The notes beneath the pieces are model-generated. The model was not told the origin of the DNA and did no database searches. It saw only the letters and a program-made list of their open reading frames with translations. A program made the position numbers and the translations under genes. This document shows, one piece after another, positions 18,114-28,994 of a DNA stretch of 53,971 nt. Source of the stretch: Novosphingobium naphthalenivorans NBRC 102051 (GTDB lineage Bacteria; Pseudomonadota; Alphaproteobacteria; Sphingomonadales; Sphingomonadaceae); contig NZ_BCTX01000033.1 in NCBI RefSeq assembly GCF_001590985.1, positions 1 through 53,971 of the forward strand, given 5' to 3'. How positions within the stretch are numbered: position 1 is the stretch's first letter; every line of letters starts with the position of its first letter.

Positions 18114-18895
18114 CTCTGGCTGAACAGCAAAGCCGGTTCCTGCAGGGGCTGATGGCAGACGATGCGTCTCTGCCGGAGAACTGGCAGGCGCGCGAACGGG
18201 CCGGGTATGAGATCTATCGCAATGCCTACCGCGCGCGGCTGATCGATGCCCTGCGCGAGACTTATCCGCGCACCGCCCTGCTTACAGGAGAGGACGCTTT
18301 TCAGGCCGCCGCCGCGCATCACCTGATCATGCATCCACCCGCAAGCTGGACGCTCGACGATGCCGGAGCAGGCTTTGCGCAGACGCTCGAAGACCTGTTC
18401 CCGCATGATCCCGACGTCACCGAACTCGCGTGGATCGAATGGGCCATGCAAGCCGCCTTCACCGCTCGCGATACCGTTCCTCTGGACGCTTCGGGGCTGA
18501 TCGCGGCGACGGCCTCGTTCGGCGATCAGGACTGGCAGGACCTGCGGATTGCATTCGTGCCCGGTCTTGCGGTGCGCCTGGTCCGCCACGATGGCGCGGC
18601 GCTCTGGCCATTGCTTGGCAACGACAATGGCATCGCCGCCGCCCGCGCCCTTCCCCTCATGCCTGAGGCGAGAGGCTGCGTGGTCTGGCGCGAAGGCCTG
18701 CGCCCGACGTTCACAATGATCGATGCCGCCGAAGCGCAGGCGCTCGCCCTTATGGAGAGCGGGGCCAGCTATGGCGCGGCGTGTGAACTGCTGGCCGGTC
18801 TGCTGGGAGACAAGCAGGCCGTGCCACTTGCTGGCGAGATGCTGGCACGCTGGCTTGCCCGCGGCTGGATCGCATCCGTAACCGGTATGGAATGA
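18110..18895 (+). CDS. bufC: DUF2063 partner protein BufC
   Basis: 261-residue DUF2063 protein. The N-terminal domain starts MTLAEQQSRFLQGLMADD, with YEIYRNAYRARLIDALRETY, typical of the family. The C-terminal part (from about 140) resembles the peptide-binding winged-helix region. Such proteins bind the leader of the precursor and present it to the DUF692 enzyme. It is coupled to bufB by a 4-bp overlap. It ends 47 bp before the converging end of nifA, which marks the border between the bufferin module and the nif region. Confidence 0.9.
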   Translation: MTLAEQQSRFLQGLMADDASLPENWQARERAGYEIYRNAYRARLIDALRETYPRTALLTGEDAFQAAAAHHLIMHPPASWTLDDAGAGFAQTLEDLFPHDPDVTELAWIEWAMQAAFTARDTVPLDASGLIAATASFGDQDWQDLRIAFVPGLAVRLVRHDGAALWPLLGNDNGIAAARALPLMPEARGCVVWREGLRPTFTMIDAAEAQALALMESGASYGAACELLAGLLGDKQAVPLAGEMLARWLARGWIASVTGME

Positions 18896-18942
18896 GCCAC
18901 AGCTTCCCTAGCGATTAGCGGGCAGCCCGGGACTGATCGATC

Positions 18943-20685
18943 CTAGAACTTGCGCACTTCGATCCCGTATTTGCGGATCGCATAGCCGATCTGGCGCGGC
19001 GTAAGGCCCAGCACGCGCGCCGCCTTGGCCTGGACCCAGCCGGTCGATTCCAGTGCCTTGAGCAATTCGCGCTGCCCGACCTTAACGTTATCCGCAGGCG
19101 ATTCTCCCGGACCATCGCGCTCGATCAGGTCAACCGGCTCTGCTTCCTCCCGCTCGGGAAGAGAAGCGACAGGGCGCGGCTGAACGATCGGGAATGGTGC
19201 CGAAACAGCGGACTTCCAGAGGGTTGCCGAAAGGCATTCGTCGTTGCGGCAGGCAAAATCGCCTTCGCCGATGCGGTCCTCGTGTGCCAGCGTGGCCGTG
19301 CGGCGGATGCAGTTTTCCAGTTCGCGCACATTGCCGGGGAAGTAACAGCTTTCCAGCACGCGGATCGCCGAAGGCGAAAGCTGGTGCTCGGTGTGATGTT
19401 CCTCGTCGAAACGGCGCAGGAACTCGCGCGCGAGCTGGGGAATGTCCTCGCGCCGGTCGCGCAGGGCCGGCAGGCGAACCGAAACCACGTTGATGCGGTA
19501 ATAGAGGTCCGCGCGGAACTCGCCCTTGGCAACCATTTCCTCCAGATTGCGGTTGGTCGCGCAGACGAGACGGACATCGACCTTGATCGTCTGCGTTCCG
19601 CCGACCCGTTCGAATTCGCCTTCCTGCAGCACGCGCAGCAGCTTGACCTGGAACGCCGACGTGGTGTCACCGATCTCGTCGAGGAACAGGGTGCCGCCAT
19701 CGGCCAGCTCGAAGCGGCCCTTGCGCTGGGCCACGGCGCCGGTGAAGGCGCCCTTTTCATGCCCGAACAGTTCCGATTCCAGCACGGATTCGGGCAAGGC
19801 CGCGCAGTTCAGCTTGATGAACGGCTTCTTCGCCCGCGGCGAGAAATCATGCGTGGCCCGCGCGAACAGTTCCTTGCCAGTGCCGGATTCCCCGCGCAGC
19901 AGCACGGCGGAGTGGCTGCGGGCGACGCGCTTGATCTGCTGCAGGGCATTCTGCAACGCCGGGCTGGAGCCCACGATCCCGATCGCGCTGGCCTTGCCCT
20001 TCTTGCCACTGCCGCCCGCGGGCGGATTGTCGCGGATCAGTTCCTTTTCCAGAATGCGCTGCTGTTCCATCAGCCGCTCGCGGTCCCGCTGGACCATTTC
20101 GAGCAGGCGTATGGTCTGGCCGATCAGGTTGGCGACCATAGTGAGGAAACGCACGTCCTCGTCAGCCGCGTGATAGGTCGTGCTTTCGTCCCAGATCTGC
20201 TCGATCGTGAGCGTTCCCACGACATCGTTGCGATCCTTGATCGGCACCCCGATGAAGGACACGCGGCTGTCCTCGGGCTTCGCCCCTTCGAAACTCCAGC
20301 CCGGGAAGAGCGAACTCTTCTGCATGTTCTGGACGACGACAGGCATCCCTGTCCTGAAAATGCGGTCCACGGCCTGTTCGGGAATGTGCCCGAACCAGAC
20401 TCCGGCCCGTTCCTCGCGCCAGCCGATCCCCACGACGTTGACCGGCGTCCCCTCCTCGTCGAGCAGGGTGACGAGGCCATGACGCATGTCGAGGAAGCTG
20501 GACAGCAAGGTCAGCACATTCGCGAGCGTCATTTCCAGCCGCCCGGGCACTGCGAGCACCTTGGAAATTTCGTACACGCCGCGCAGCGCCATGTCGGCCC
20601 GCGTATGGCTCGGTTGCCGGCTATAGGTATTCACATAAGATCCCGGCGGTAGCGCGTTCGAAGGGCTGATCACCTGACTATCCAT
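18943..20685 (-). CDS. nifA: NifA, sigma-54-dependent activator of nif genes
   Basis: 580-residue enhancer-binding protein. A GAF domain occupies about residues 40-195. The AAA+ domain has Walker A GESGTGKE (265-272), GAFTGA (312-317) and GGTLFLDEIGD. A C-terminal Fis-type helix-turn-helix has GWVQAKAARVLGLTPRQIGY. The linker has Cys447, Cys459, Cys479 and Cys484, exactly CX11CX19CX4C. That motif makes alphaproteobacterial NifA directly oxygen sensitive, so a NifL partner is not expected. It should bind the TGT-N10-ACA sites described below. It lies 184 bp after fixX on the same strand. I see no UAS or -24/-12 element in that gap, so its own promoter is unresolved. Confidence 0.96.
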   Translation of the reverse strand: MDSQVISPSNALPPGSYVNTYSRQPSHTRADMALRGVYEISKVLAVPGRLEMTLANVLTLLSSFLDMRHGLVTLLDEEGTPVNVVGIGWREERAGVWFGHIPEQAVDRIFRTGMPVVVQNMQKSSLFPGWSFEGAKPEDSRVSFIGVPIKDRNDVVGTLTIEQIWDESTTYHAADEDVRFLTMVANLIGQTIRLLEMVQRDRERLMEQQRILEKELIRDNPPAGGSGKKGKASAIGIVGSSPALQNALQQIKRVARSHSAVLLRGESGTGKELFARATHDFSPRAKKPFIKLNCAALPESVLESELFGHEKGAFTGAVAQRKGRFELADGGTLFLDEIGDTTSAFQVKLLRVLQEGEFERVGGTQTIKVDVRLVCATNRNLEEMVAKGEFRADLYYRINVVSVRLPALRDRREDIPQLAREFLRRFDEEHHTEHQLSPSAIRVLESCYFPGNVRELENCIRRTATLAHEDRIGEGDFACRNDECLSATLWKSAVSAPFPIVQPRPVASLPEREEAEPVDLIERDGPGESPADNVKVGQRELLKALESTGWVQAKAARVLGLTPRQIGYAIRKYGIEVRKF

Positions 20686-20869
20686 GACGGAAACCTTTCT
20701 GCCGTCAGGACATCTTCTCCACCGGTCCTTGTCGATAGTCCCGATCGTCTGCCGGGATTCGGACGCTAGAGAGGAAAAGTCTCAGATTTCCGCCGATTCT
20801 ACAAGCAATGAGTGCGCTCCCTCGAAATTGACGAAGAGCTCGCAGAGGTAACTTTCGAAAGCCCGGCCA

Positions 20870-21175
20870 TTAACCGAACTTGTAGAGAACGCCGAAACCA
20901 CCGCGCGGATAGTTCCATTCGACTTCACCCGTCTTGCGAGTGACGATCCGGCAGGTTCCGCATTCAAGACAACCGTCCGCGGCGACCTCGACCTGGCCGT
21001 TTTCGGTTTTCGAGTAACAGCCGGCCGGACACAGCGTGATCATCGCCATCAGACTGGCCGAAGGCGTCGTGTGCGGCTTGACCTTGATGTGCGGACGGCC
21101 GGCATCGACCAGATAGCGGTTCTGGAACAGCTTCTCTTCCACTTTGGCGCGGGGCGCCGCCATTACGTCACTCAT
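20870..21175 (-). CDS. fixX: FixX ferredoxin-like protein
   Basis: 101-residue ferredoxin-like subunit. Cysteines in [10 protein letters not shown] and [12 protein letters not shown] form the cluster-binding motif, and the family ending is [15 protein letters not shown]. FixX accepts electrons from FixABC and passes them toward nitrogenase. It is the last gene of fixABCX, 50 bp after fixC. Confidence 0.94.
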   Translation of the reverse strand: MSDVMAAPRAKVEEKLFQNRYLVDAGRPHIKVKPHTTPSASLMAMITLCPAGCYSKTENGQVEVAADGCLECGTCRIVTRKTGEVEWNYPRGGFGVLYKFG

Positions 21176-21225
21176 CTGCCTGCTCCTCGTCTTGTCCAGG
21201 TTTGGATTGTTCTAAAGTCGGCGGT

Positions 21226-22539
21226 TCAGCGCCATGCGCGGACTAGCCGGAAAGCATCGCCCATCATGCCCCACAGCGTGCGGGTCTCACGGAAATTGCG
21301 GATAATCGCCTTTTCCTTGGAGATCTTGTCGATCCCGTCGACGCGGAACCAGGTCTGCATCGCCGCGCTGATCAGCTTGGGGTACGTACCGAAGAAGTTG
21401 CCCTTGTTCCTGTGCAACAGGTCCGGAATGCCCTTGTACTTCTTGAGGTCCTTCATGACGAAGGTCTGCCCCAGCCGCTTCTCGTACTCAGCCAGGTTCG
21501 CAGCGGTCATTTCCTCACGCTTGCGGGTGAGCGAAACGACCGTTTCGGCAGCAACGCGGCCGGTGGTCATGGCCAGGTTCGAACCCTCGCGGTGCACGGC
21601 GTTGACGAACTGCCCGGCGTCACCGACCACGATCCAGCCCGCTCCGGTGAGCTGCGGAATGGCCTTGTAGCCGCCCTCGGGGATCAGGTGCGCGGCGTAT
21701 TCCTTGCACTCCGAATCCGCCAGCAGCGGCTTGATCGAAGGATGGTTCTTGAACGCCTCCAGCAGTTCGTTCGGCGTCACGTCGGTTTCCGCGAAGTCCG
21801 AAACGATGCAGCCGATGCCGACCGAGATCGATTCCTCGTTGGTGTAGAGAAAGCCAGTGCCGGTCATGCCCTTGGTGATCGTGCCCATCGCCTCGATCAC
21901 CACGCCTTCGTTGCCGGAAAGGTTGAAGCGCGCCTCGATCGTCTCGCGCGGCAGGAAGTGCATTTCCTTCACCGCCAGCGCGACCGTGTCGGGCGAGACT
22001 TCGTTGCGGAGGCCGGAACGCTGGCCAACCAATCCGTTCACGCCTTCGGCCAGAACCACGACATTGGCCATGATCGGCGCGCCCTGGCGGTCGGTGCGCA
22101 CGCCGATGACCTTGCCCGAGAGATCCTTGACCAGTTCGGTCACGGTGGTCTCATAGAGCACCAGCGCGCCAGCTTCCTTCACCTTGGAAGAGAACCACTT
22201 GTCGAACTGTGCGCGCAGGATCGTGTAGCGGTTCGGCTTCTCCTCGTTGAAGTCGTCCGAACGGTAATGCATACCGGTGTGCGACTTGTCGTCCATCGTC
22301 CACATGCGCTGCTCGATCACGTGGCGTTCCAGCGGCGCTTCGTCGCGGAATTCCGGGATGATCTTCTCTAGGGCATCGGCATAGAGGATCGCGCCCTGCA
22401 CGTTCTTCGAACCGGCATATTCGCCGCGTTCGATCTGCAGGACATTGAGGCCTTCCTTCGCCATCACATAAGCGGCGGCATTGCCGGAAGGGCCGGCTCC
22501 CACGACGATGGCGTCGAACGGCTTGCTGAATTCGCCCAT
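21226..22539 (-). CDS. fixC: FixC flavoprotein (ETF-quinone oxidoreductase homolog)
   Basis: 437-residue FAD enzyme. The N-terminal dinucleotide motif is [20 protein letters not shown], and the second FAD motif is [20 protein letters not shown]. It is the quinone-reducing arm of the FixABCX bifurcating complex, which uses NADH to reduce quinone and ferredoxin together, supplying low-potential electrons for nitrogenase. Its length is normal for FixC, and it starts 10 bp after fixB. Confidence 0.95.
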   Translation of the reverse strand: MGEFSKPFDAIVVGAGPSGNAAAYVMAKEGLNVLQIERGEYAGSKNVQGAILYADALEKIIPEFRDEAPLERHVIEQRMWTMDDKSHTGMHYRSDDFNEEKPNRYTILRAQFDKWFSSKVKEAGALVLYETTVTELVKDLSGKVIGVRTDRQGAPIMANVVVLAEGVNGLVGQRSGLRNEVSPDTVALAVKEMHFLPRETIEARFNLSGNEGVVIEAMGTITKGMTGTGFLYTNEESISVGIGCIVSDFAETDVTPNELLEAFKNHPSIKPLLADSECKEYAAHLIPEGGYKAIPQLTGAGWIVVGDAGQFVNAVHREGSNLAMTTGRVAAETVVSLTRKREEMTAANLAEYEKRLGQTFVMKDLKKYKGIPDLLHRNKGNFFGTYPKLISAAMQTWFRVDGIDKISKEKAIIRNFRETRTLWGMMGDAFRLVRAWR

Positions 22540-22549
22540 GGGTTCCTCC

Positions 22550-23650
22550 TCAGCTTGCGAGACGATTGACGCGCAGCCGCGCCGCGAAAGCGTCGGTCAG
22601 CGCGGGCAGCAGGGTGACGGCATCGGCCACGATGCCCAGATGCGCGAATTCGAAGATCGGCGCATGGGGATCAGTGTTGATGGCGACGATCAGGTCGGCG
22701 CCTTCCACGCCGACGCGATGCTGGATCGCGCCCGAAATGCCGGCGGCGATGTAGAGCTTGGGCCGGATGGTCTTGCCGGTCTGGCCGATCTGGCGGTCCG
22801 ACGTGATCCAGCCCTTCTGCACCAGCGGGCGCGAGCCGCCATATTCGGCGCCCAGCACCTCGGCCAGTTCCTTGACCAGCTGGAAGTTCTCGACCGAACC
22901 GAGGCCCAGCCCGCCGGCGACGACGATATCGGCATAAGGCAGGTTCGCCTTGTCGGTATCGCGGTCGGCGATGAAGTCGAGCACCTTGGTGATCACGTCA
23001 TCTTCGACCAGCTTGGGATCGAACTCCACGATCTTGCCGGTGCGGCCTTCCTCGCGCTCCGGCATGGCGAGAACGCGCGGGCGCACGGTCGCCATCTGGG
23101 GGCGGAAGTTCAGCGTGAAGATCGTGCAGAGCAGCGAGCCGCCGAAAGTCGGGCGGGTGGCTGCCAGCGAACCTTCATCGTCGATCGCCAGTTCGGTGCA
23201 GTCGGCGGTGAGACCGGTCTGCAGCGTGGTCGCCACCGATCCCGCCAGATCGCGCCCGAGGTTGGTCGCGCCGAGCAGCAGGATCTCGGGCTTGTAGGTG
23301 TTGACGATGTCGGTGAGGACCTTGGTCGAGGTCTCATTGCGGTAGTGCTTCAGCGCCGGATCCTGCGCCAGATAGACGCAGTCCGCGCCGTATTCGAAGC
23401 AGGCAGCCGCCGCCGCATCGAGGCTGGCGCGGTCGTCACCCATGACGACGGCTGCCAGTTCGACGCCGCGCTTGTCGGCCAGCTTGCGCCCCTCGCCCAG
23501 CAGTTCGAACGAAACCGAATGGACCTGGCCATGCTCGATCTCGACCGCCACCCAGACGTGCTTGTACGCCTTGAAGTGCTCGGGCAGTTCCTTCTTCGTA
23601 TTGGCGCGGCTGCCGCCGGCTGCGGGAGCGGGCTTGTTGTTTTCGGCCAT
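22550..23650 (-). CDS. fixB: FixB, electron transfer flavoprotein alpha subunit
   Basis: 366-residue ETF alpha-type subunit. The C-terminal FAD domain has [37 protein letters not shown] and [20 protein letters not shown]. The N-terminal domain begins around [20 protein letters not shown]. The ATG at 23650 ([14 protein letters not shown]) gives the normal length. The frame open upstream to 23857 runs into fixA and is discarded. It forms the bifurcating flavin heterodimer with FixA. Confidence 0.95.
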   Translation of the reverse strand: MAENNKPAPAAGGSRANTKKELPEHFKAYKHVWVAVEIEHGQVHSVSFELLGEGRKLADKRGVELAAVVMGDDRASLDAAAAACFEYGADCVYLAQDPALKHYRNETSTKVLTDIVNTYKPEILLLGATNLGRDLAGSVATTLQTGLTADCTELAIDDEGSLAATRPTFGGSLLCTIFTLNFRPQMATVRPRVLAMPEREEGRTGKIVEFDPKLVEDDVITKVLDFIADRDTDKANLPYADIVVAGGLGLGSVENFQLVKELAEVLGAEYGGSRPLVQKGWITSDRQIGQTGKTIRPKLYIAAGISGAIQHRVGVEGADLIVAINTDPHAPIFEFAHLGIVADAVTLLPALTDAFAARLRVNRLAS

Positions 23651-23664
23651 GGTGAACGCTCCTT

Positions 23665-24522
23665 TCAGACGTAGTGTTGCGCGGCGTGTTCGAGCAGGTC
23701 GTGCTCGACGCCGGGGGCTTTGGCGAAAATCGCTTCGACGAGCGCGGCGGCCTTGGCCTCGGCCTTGCCGTCGACTTCGACCAGCGCGGCCTTGTCGGTG
23801 CGGGCCGAAGGCGCAAAGACCTTCTTCACGATCGTCGGCGAACCGCGCAGGCCGCACTTGGTCAGGTCCTCGATGCCGACCGCAGCGGCATTCCAGGTCA
23901 CGACTTCGGCACGGGCGGCGATGAGCGCGTTTTCGATCGAGCCGCGGCGCATCTCGTTGCTCGCCTCCAGCATGGTGATGAGCACGGGCAGCTTGGATTC
24001 CAGCACCTGCAACCCACCCTCGGCGCGGCGTTCGACTTTGATCGTGCCTGCCTGGGTATCGGTCTCGATGATCCGGGCGATATAGGTGAGCTGGTTGTAG
24101 TCGAGCCGCTTGGCAATGCCGGGGCCGACTTGTGCAGTATCGCCGTCGATCGTCTGCTTGCCGGTGAAGATGATCTCGGGCTTGCCGAATTCCTCGGCTA
24201 CTTTCAGGAGCGCCATCGACAGGGCATAGCTGGTCGCCAGCGTGTCCGACCCGGCGAAATAGCGGTCGGTCAGCAGCACCGCGCGGTCGGCACCGAAGGT
24301 CAGCGCCTTGCGCAGCGATTCCGCGGCGGTCGGCGGGCCCATCGTCAGCACCGTGACAGTGGCGCCGAAGCGGTCCTTCAGCCGCAGCGCCTCTTCCAGC
24401 GCGAAAAGGTCATAGGGATTGATGATCGTCGGCACGCCCTGGCGCATGATCGTATTCGTGACCGGGTGGACACGGATCTGCGCACTGTCGGGGACCTGCT
24501 TGATGCATACGACGATATGCAT
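23665..24522 (-). CDS. fixA: FixA, electron transfer flavoprotein beta subunit
   Basis: 285-residue ETF beta-type subunit. Family segments are [36 protein letters not shown] and a signature [21 protein letters not shown] chose ATG at 24522 because AGGAG lies 7 bp upstream; a GTG at 24528 would be too close. Together with FixB it houses the flavins that split NADH electrons between quinone and ferredoxin. It starts 2 bp after the nifW stop. Confidence 0.95.
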   Translation of the reverse strand: MHIVVCIKQVPDSAQIRVHPVTNTIMRQGVPTIINPYDLFALEEALRLKDRFGATVTVLTMGPPTAAESLRKALTFGADRAVLLTDRYFAGSDTLATSYALSMALLKVAEEFGKPEIIFTGKQTIDGDTAQVGPGIAKRLDYNQLTYIARIIETDTQAGTIKVERRAEGGLQVLESKLPVLITMLEASNEMRRGSIENALIAARAEVVTWNAAAVGIEDLTKCGLRGSPTIVKKVFAPSARTDKAALVEVDGKAEAKAAALVEAIFAKAPGVEHDLLEHAAQHYV

Positions 24523-24524
24523 GG

Positions 24525-24902
24525 TCACTCTCCTGAGGGTGCAGTTTGGCCTGCAGATAAGTTCTGGCCCGAAAGGGCGGTTAGCGGCACGAAGGGGCGG
24601 TTCGGCTCCGGCTTGGGCTCAATCGCCTCCTTGTGAACCTTGAACAGCCGCTCCTCGATCGGCGAGGACTTAACGAAATCCTCGTAAGCTTGGGTGAGAT
24701 GGTCCCGGCACAACGCCATGAGCGCGGCATCGTCGGCATTGGCCAGCGCGCCCTCGACTTCGCTGCCGCGCAAGTACTGGCCCATGCGCCGCAGGATGTG
24801 CAGCCGCGCGACGTGAACCACGGAGGGCTCGTAGGGCACACCGAGGAAAGTGAAGAAATCCTCCGCGCTCGACAGGCCCTGAAGATCGTCAAGCAGGCTC
24901 AT
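24525..24902 (-). CDS. nifW: NifW, nitrogenase-stabilising/protective protein
   Basis: 125-residue NifW. The family opening [20 protein letters not shown] and [19 protein letters not shown] are clear, with [20 protein letters not shown] near the end. NifW is thought to protect or assist assembly of the MoFe protein. I chose ATG at 24902 over a longer frame to 24947. It overlaps the end of the cysE-like gene by 14 bp. Confidence 0.92.
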   Translation of the reverse strand: MSLLDDLQGLSSAEDFFTFLGVPYEPSVVHVARLHILRRMGQYLRGSEVEGALANADDAALMALCRDHLTQAYEDFVKSSPIEERLFKVHKEAIEPKPEPNRPFVPLTALSGQNLSAGQTAPSGE

Positions 24903-25635
24903 GGGTATCCTCCTCACAAGTCGGTTCGCGCCCGTCTCGATGCGCAAGGCGCATTTCGAGAAAATCGATCCGGTCGAGCAGTTCGGCGATGGCCTCGCCC
25001 ACCGGGTCGGGCATGAGATGATGGTCGAGATCGATCCGCCCGCCGACGCGGCGGCGATCCGATGCGGCGCGAACGAGACGGCCGGGAATGCCCACCACCG
25101 TCATTGCCGGCGGCACGGGGTCGACAACCACGCTGTTGGCCCCGACGCGGGCGCCCTTGCCCACCGTGATCGGCCCCAGGATCTTGGCGCCGCAGCCGAC
25201 CAGCACGCCGTCTTCCAGCGTGGGATGGCGCTTGCCCGGAGACCAGCTGGTGCCGCCCAGCGTGACGCCGTGGTACAGCGTCACATCGTCCCCGATCTCG
25301 GCTGTCTCGCCGATCACGACACCGGCGCCGTGATCGATGAAGAAGCGCCGTCCGATCGTCGCGGCCGGATGAATGTCGACATTGGTCAGCAGCCGCGCGA
25401 ACCAGGACAGGAAGCGCGCCGGGAAGCGTAGCTTCGCGTGCCACAGCCGGTTGGCGATACGGTGCCAGACAATGGCATGAATGCCCGGATAAGTCAGGAC
25501 AACTTCAAGCCAGTTATTAGCCGCCGGGTCGCGTGCGGCAACGCAGCCGATGTCTTCCCGCAGCATGGCAAACAGCGAGAGACGGCGTGGCGGCGAGGCA
25601 GGCGCGACCTGATCCATCAGAGTCGAGAACGGCAT
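24889..25635 (-). CDS. nifP: Serine O-acetyltransferase, nif-linked (NifP/CysE2)
   Basis: 248-residue CysE-type acetyltransferase. An N-terminal helical part is followed by a left-handed beta-helix made of hexapeptide repeats ([35 protein letters not shown]). The catalytic His is in [16 protein letters not shown]. It makes O-acetylserine for cysteine synthesis. Inside nif operons such copies, called NifP, raise cysteine supply for FeS cluster assembly by NifS. The start overlaps the nifV stop by 1 bp. Confidence 0.9.
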   Translation of the reverse strand: MPFSTLMDQVAPASPPRRLSLFAMLREDIGCVAARDPAANNWLEVVLTYPGIHAIVWHRIANRLWHAKLRFPARFLSWFARLLTNVDIHPAATIGRRFFIDHGAGVVIGETAEIGDDVTLYHGVTLGGTSWSPGKRHPTLEDGVLVGCGAKILGPITVGKGARVGANSVVVDPVPPAMTVVGIPGRLVRAASDRRRVGGRIDLDHHLMPDPVGEAIAELLDRIDFLEMRLAHRDGREPTCEEDTHEPA

Positions 25636-26780
25636 CACGCCGTTCCTTCCGCCATGGCCGAGCGGCAATAGATCAGCGCCAGATCGGCCAGTTCCACCGG
25701 CTGTTTGGTGATGAGCGCGCGCGCCCGAACATCCGCGAGGATCCGCTCCAGCCGCTGCTGGTCGGCCTCAAGCCCGATCGAGCGCAGGCTGGACGTGACT
25801 GCCGCACGGCCCGAGTGCCGGCCGAGCAGGATGCGGCGCTCCCGCCCGAAACGAGCCGGGTCGAGCGCCTCGTAAGTTCCGGAGTCGCGTAACAGGCCGG
25901 AGACATGGATGCCGGATTCGTGCGTGAAGACCATCGAGCCCACGATCGGCTTGTTCTCCGGGATCGTCCGGCACGCGGCGCGCGCGACAATGTCGGCCAA
26001 GTGCGGAAGCTGCGTGAAATCGACGCCGGTCGCGCAGCCCAGCGTTTCGCCCAGCCCCGCCACGACTTCCTCCAGCGGCGCATTGCCCGCCCGCTCGCCA
26101 AGGCCCAGCACGCAGACGCTGACATGCGTGGCCCCACCGCGCACCGCCGCCAAGGTATTCGCGGTCGCCAGCCCGAGATCGTCGTGGCCGTGGAATTCCA
26201 GCTCGATATCCGTTTCACGCGCCAGTTCGCGGAACAGGTCGCAGGTGCCGAAAGGATCGAGCACGCCCAAGGTATCGGCGAAGCGGAAACGGTGCCCGCC
26301 CGCCTCCTCGATGGTGACGACGACGCGCTTCAGGAAATCGAGATCGGCGCGGCTGGCATCCTCGCCCCCGATCGAGACGCGAAGGCCCCGGTCCAGCGCA
26401 TAGCCTACCACTTCCTCGATCCGGGCCAGGACATCGGCCCTGCCGGTGCCGAACTTGGCGCGGATCTGGCGGTCGGACACCGGAACCGAAAGGTGCACCC
26501 GCGCCACGCCGGTCCGCGCAGCCGCGTCGACGTCCTCGCGCGTCGCCCGGCACCAGGGGATGATCTGCGAGGTCCGCGCCTGCTGGGCCATCGCGGCAAT
26601 CGCCTCGATATCCTCGACGCCCATGGCCGGCGTCCCCGCCTCGATCTCGTCGACGCCCGCCGCTTCGAGCGCGGCGGCGATCGCCAGCTTCTCGTCGAGA
26701 CTGAAAGCGACGCCCGGAGACTGCTCGCCGTCGCGCAGCGTGCTGTCGTTGACAATGACACGGGGCTGGTAGGCGAGCAT
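25635..26780 (-). CDS. nifV: Homocitrate synthase NifV
   Basis: 381-residue aldolase-type enzyme that condenses acetyl-CoA and 2-oxoglutarate to homocitrate, the organic ligand of FeMo-co. The opening [20 protein letters not shown] carries the metal-binding Asp and the catalytic Arg. [20 protein letters not shown] holds the metal-binding histidines, and the [13 protein letters not shown] segment follows. It is the length usual for NifV. It lies 27 bp after nifS. Confidence 0.96.
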   Translation of the reverse strand: MLAYQPRVIVNDSTLRDGEQSPGVAFSLDEKLAIAAALEAAGVDEIEAGTPAMGVEDIEAIAAMAQQARTSQIIPWCRATREDVDAAARTGVARVHLSVPVSDRQIRAKFGTGRADVLARIEEVVGYALDRGLRVSIGGEDASRADLDFLKRVVVTIEEAGGHRFRFADTLGVLDPFGTCDLFRELARETDIELEFHGHDDLGLATANTLAAVRGGATHVSVCVLGLGERAGNAPLEEVVAGLGETLGCATGVDFTQLPHLADIVARAACRTIPENKPIVGSMVFTHESGIHVSGLLRDSGTYEALDPARFGRERRILLGRHSGRAAVTSSLRSIGLEADQQRLERILADVRARALITKQPVELADLALIYCRSAMAEGTA

Positions 26781-26807
26781 GGTCCGGTTCCTCCTCAGGC
26801 GATGGGG

Positions 26808-28010
26808 TCAGGCGTAAGTCGGGTTGAAGGCTTGGTTGTCGCGTTCGCGCCAGAACGGCGACATCTCGCGCAGCTTGCCGATGATCTCGGGCATGACTTC
26901 CAGCACGCGGTCGACATCGGCATCGCCGTTCTCGCGGCTGAACGAGAAGCGGATGGCGCCGTGCGCGGCGGTGTACGGCACGTTCATCGCGCGCAGCACA
27001 TGGCTGGGTTCGAGCGAGCCGGAAGTACAGGCCGAGCCGGAACTGGCGGCAATGCCCTGGCGGTTCATCAGCAGCAGGATCGCCTCGCCCTCGATGTATT
27101 CGAACGCGACATTGGCGGTGTTGGGCAGGCGGTTGTCCGGATCGCCAGTGACGAAGCTGTTGCCGATCTGCTGGAGAAGCCCCTTCTCAAGCCGGTCGCG
27201 CAGCCCGGCGACACGGGTCTGCTCGTCCGCCATGTGCTCCATCGCCAGTTCGGCCGCCTTGCCGAGGCCAATGATGGCGGGAGCGTTCTCGGTGCCGGCG
27301 CGGCGGCCGCGTTCCTGATGGCCGCCCCGGATCAGCGGGCGCAGGCGAGTGCCCTTGCGGGCATAGAGCGCGCCGATGCCCTTGGGACCGTGCAGCTTGT
27401 GGCCGGAGAGCGAGAGCATATCGATTTCGTTTGTCGCCATGTCGATCGGGATCTTGCCGGCCGCCTGCACGGCATCGGTGTGGAACAGCGCACCGGCCTG
27501 ATGTGCCAGTTCGGCAAGCTGTTCGACCGGGAAGATCGTGCCGGTCTCGTTGTTCGCCCACATGATCGAGACAATCGCGGTCTTGGGGCCGAGCGCCTTG
27601 CGATAGGCCTCCATGTCCAGCCGGCCCTTGGCATCGACGCCGATGATGTGAACCTTGGCGCGCCCGGTCTTTTCGAGATGGGCGACAAGGCTGAGTACCG
27701 CCGGATGCTCGACTGCGGACGTCACGATCTCGTCACGGTCGCCCTGGGTTTCCAGCGCGGACATGATCGCCATGTTGTCCGCCTCGGTGCCGCCCGAGGT
27801 ATAGATGATCTCGTGGTCGAACTCGGCGCCAAGCAGCGCCTGGAGCTGCTTCCTCGCCTTGGCCAGCGCCCCGCCTACCTCGGCACCGAAGGCATGCATC
27901 GAAGAGGCATTGCCGAACTGTTCCGAGAAAAACGGGATCATTGCCTCCACGACCTTGGGGTCGCAACGGGTGGTGGCATTGTTGTCGAGATAGACGGGCG
28001 CGGGTTCCAT
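26808..28010 (-). CDS. nifS: Cysteine desulfurase NifS
   Basis: 400-residue PLP enzyme. The opening is VYLDNNATTRCDPKVVEAMI. The PLP lysine is in SLSGHKLHGPKGIGALYARK, and the catalytic cysteine is in SSGSACTSGSLEPSHVLRAM. It releases sulfur from cysteine for cluster assembly on NifU. It follows nifU by 51 bp, and nifV lies next. Confidence 0.96.
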   Translation of the reverse strand: MEPAPVYLDNNATTRCDPKVVEAMIPFFSEQFGNASSMHAFGAEVGGALAKARKQLQALLGAEFDHEIIYTSGGTEADNMAIMSALETQGDRDEIVTSAVEHPAVLSLVAHLEKTGRAKVHIIGVDAKGRLDMEAYRKALGPKTAIVSIMWANNETGTIFPVEQLAELAHQAGALFHTDAVQAAGKIPIDMATNEIDMLSLSGHKLHGPKGIGALYARKGTRLRPLIRGGHQERGRRAGTENAPAIIGLGKAAELAMEHMADEQTRVAGLRDRLEKGLLQQIGNSFVTGDPDNRLPNTANVAFEYIEGEAILLLMNRQGIAASSGSACTSGSLEPSHVLRAMNVPYTAAHGAIRFSFSRENGDADVDRVLEVMPEIIGKLREMSPFWRERDNQAFNPTYA

Positions 28011-28061
28011 GGTGGGGGCCTTTCCTTGGATCTTTCAGTTACCGGTCACCGGTGAACGCCA

Positions 28062-28982
28062 TCAGTGAACTGGCGCGGCGGGGATCACGATCAGCGGCAC
28101 GCCGACCGCCTCGACGAGACGGGCCTGCACGCCCTCGATCGTGGCGCTCGACAAGTGACAGCCGACGCAAGCGCCGGTGAGCTTGACGATCACCCGGTTG
28201 CCTTCGACGTCGACCAGCTCGCAGTCGCCGCCGTCGCGCTGCAGCGAAGGACGGATCTCTTCGAGCGTCTGCTCGATGATCTTGATCTTCTGCAGCGTGG
28301 TCAGCGGGGCCTTGGCAGCCGCGTCGGTGCGGACGACCTTCTTCTCCTTGACCTTCCGCGGGACGACGCCCGGCACGAAAGCCTTCTCGGCGGCCAGCAG
28401 CCCTTCGGCCACCATCTCGGCATTGACGCGTTCAAGCACGCCCTCGATGCCTTCGGCGCAAGTCGAGCAGCCACCGCCCGCCTTGGTGTAATTGGTGATC
28501 TCGTCGACCGAGGTGAGACCATTGGAACGCACGGTGCGCTCGATCATGCCTTCATCGATACCGAAGCACTTGCAGATCAGGGCGCCTTCCTCGTGGTCGT
28601 CCACCCATTCCTCGCCGCGGTAGTTGGCGACGGCCGCCTGCAGCGCCTCGTAGCCCATCACCGAGCAGTGCATCTTCTCGGGCGGCAACCCGCCGAGGAA
28701 GTCGGCGATGTCCTGGTTGGAAATCTTCATCGCTTCTTCGATGGTCTTGCCGATGATGAGTTCGGTCAGGGCCGAGGAACTGGCGATCGCCGATCCGCAG
28801 CCGAAGGTCTGGAAGCGGGCGTCGGTAATGATCTGGGTTTCCGGATCGACCTTGATCATCAGGCGTAGCGCGTCGCCGCAACTGATCGCGCCGACATCGC
28901 CGACGCCGTCGGCGCCTTCCAGAACGCCGCTGTTCTTCGGATTGAAGAAGTAGTCTTTGACCTTCTCGCTATATTCCCACAT
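28062..28982 (-). CDS. nifU: NifU iron-sulfur scaffold
   Basis: 306-residue scaffold with all three NifU domains. The N-terminal IscU-like domain (1-130) opens [21 protein letters not shown] central [2Fe-2S] BFD-like domain has [14 protein letters not shown] and GGCSTC. A C-terminal Nfu domain has [15 protein letters not shown]. It builds [4Fe-4S] clusters for NifH and NifB with sulfur from NifS. It starts 12 bp after the IscA-like gene. Confidence 0.96.
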   Translation of the reverse strand: MWEYSEKVKDYFFNPKNSGVLEGADGVGDVGAISCGDALRLMIKVDPETQIITDARFQTFGCGSAIASSSALTELIIGKTIEEAMKISNQDIADFLGGLPPEKMHCSVMGYEALQAAVANYRGEEWVDDHEEGALICKCFGIDEGMIERTVRSNGLTSVDEITNYTKAGGGCSTCAEGIEGVLERVNAEMVAEGLLAAEKAFVPGVVPRKVKEKKVVRTDAAAKAPLTTLQKIKIIEQTLEEIRPSLQRDGGDCELVDVEGNRVIVKLTGACVGCHLSSATIEGVQARLVEAVGVPLIVIPAAPVH

Positions 28983-28994
28983 TGCCGGTCTCCG

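Noticed and set aside
25905..28055. 716-codon plus-strand frame opposite nifV and nifS
   Set aside because: Shadow of two well-conserved enzymes.
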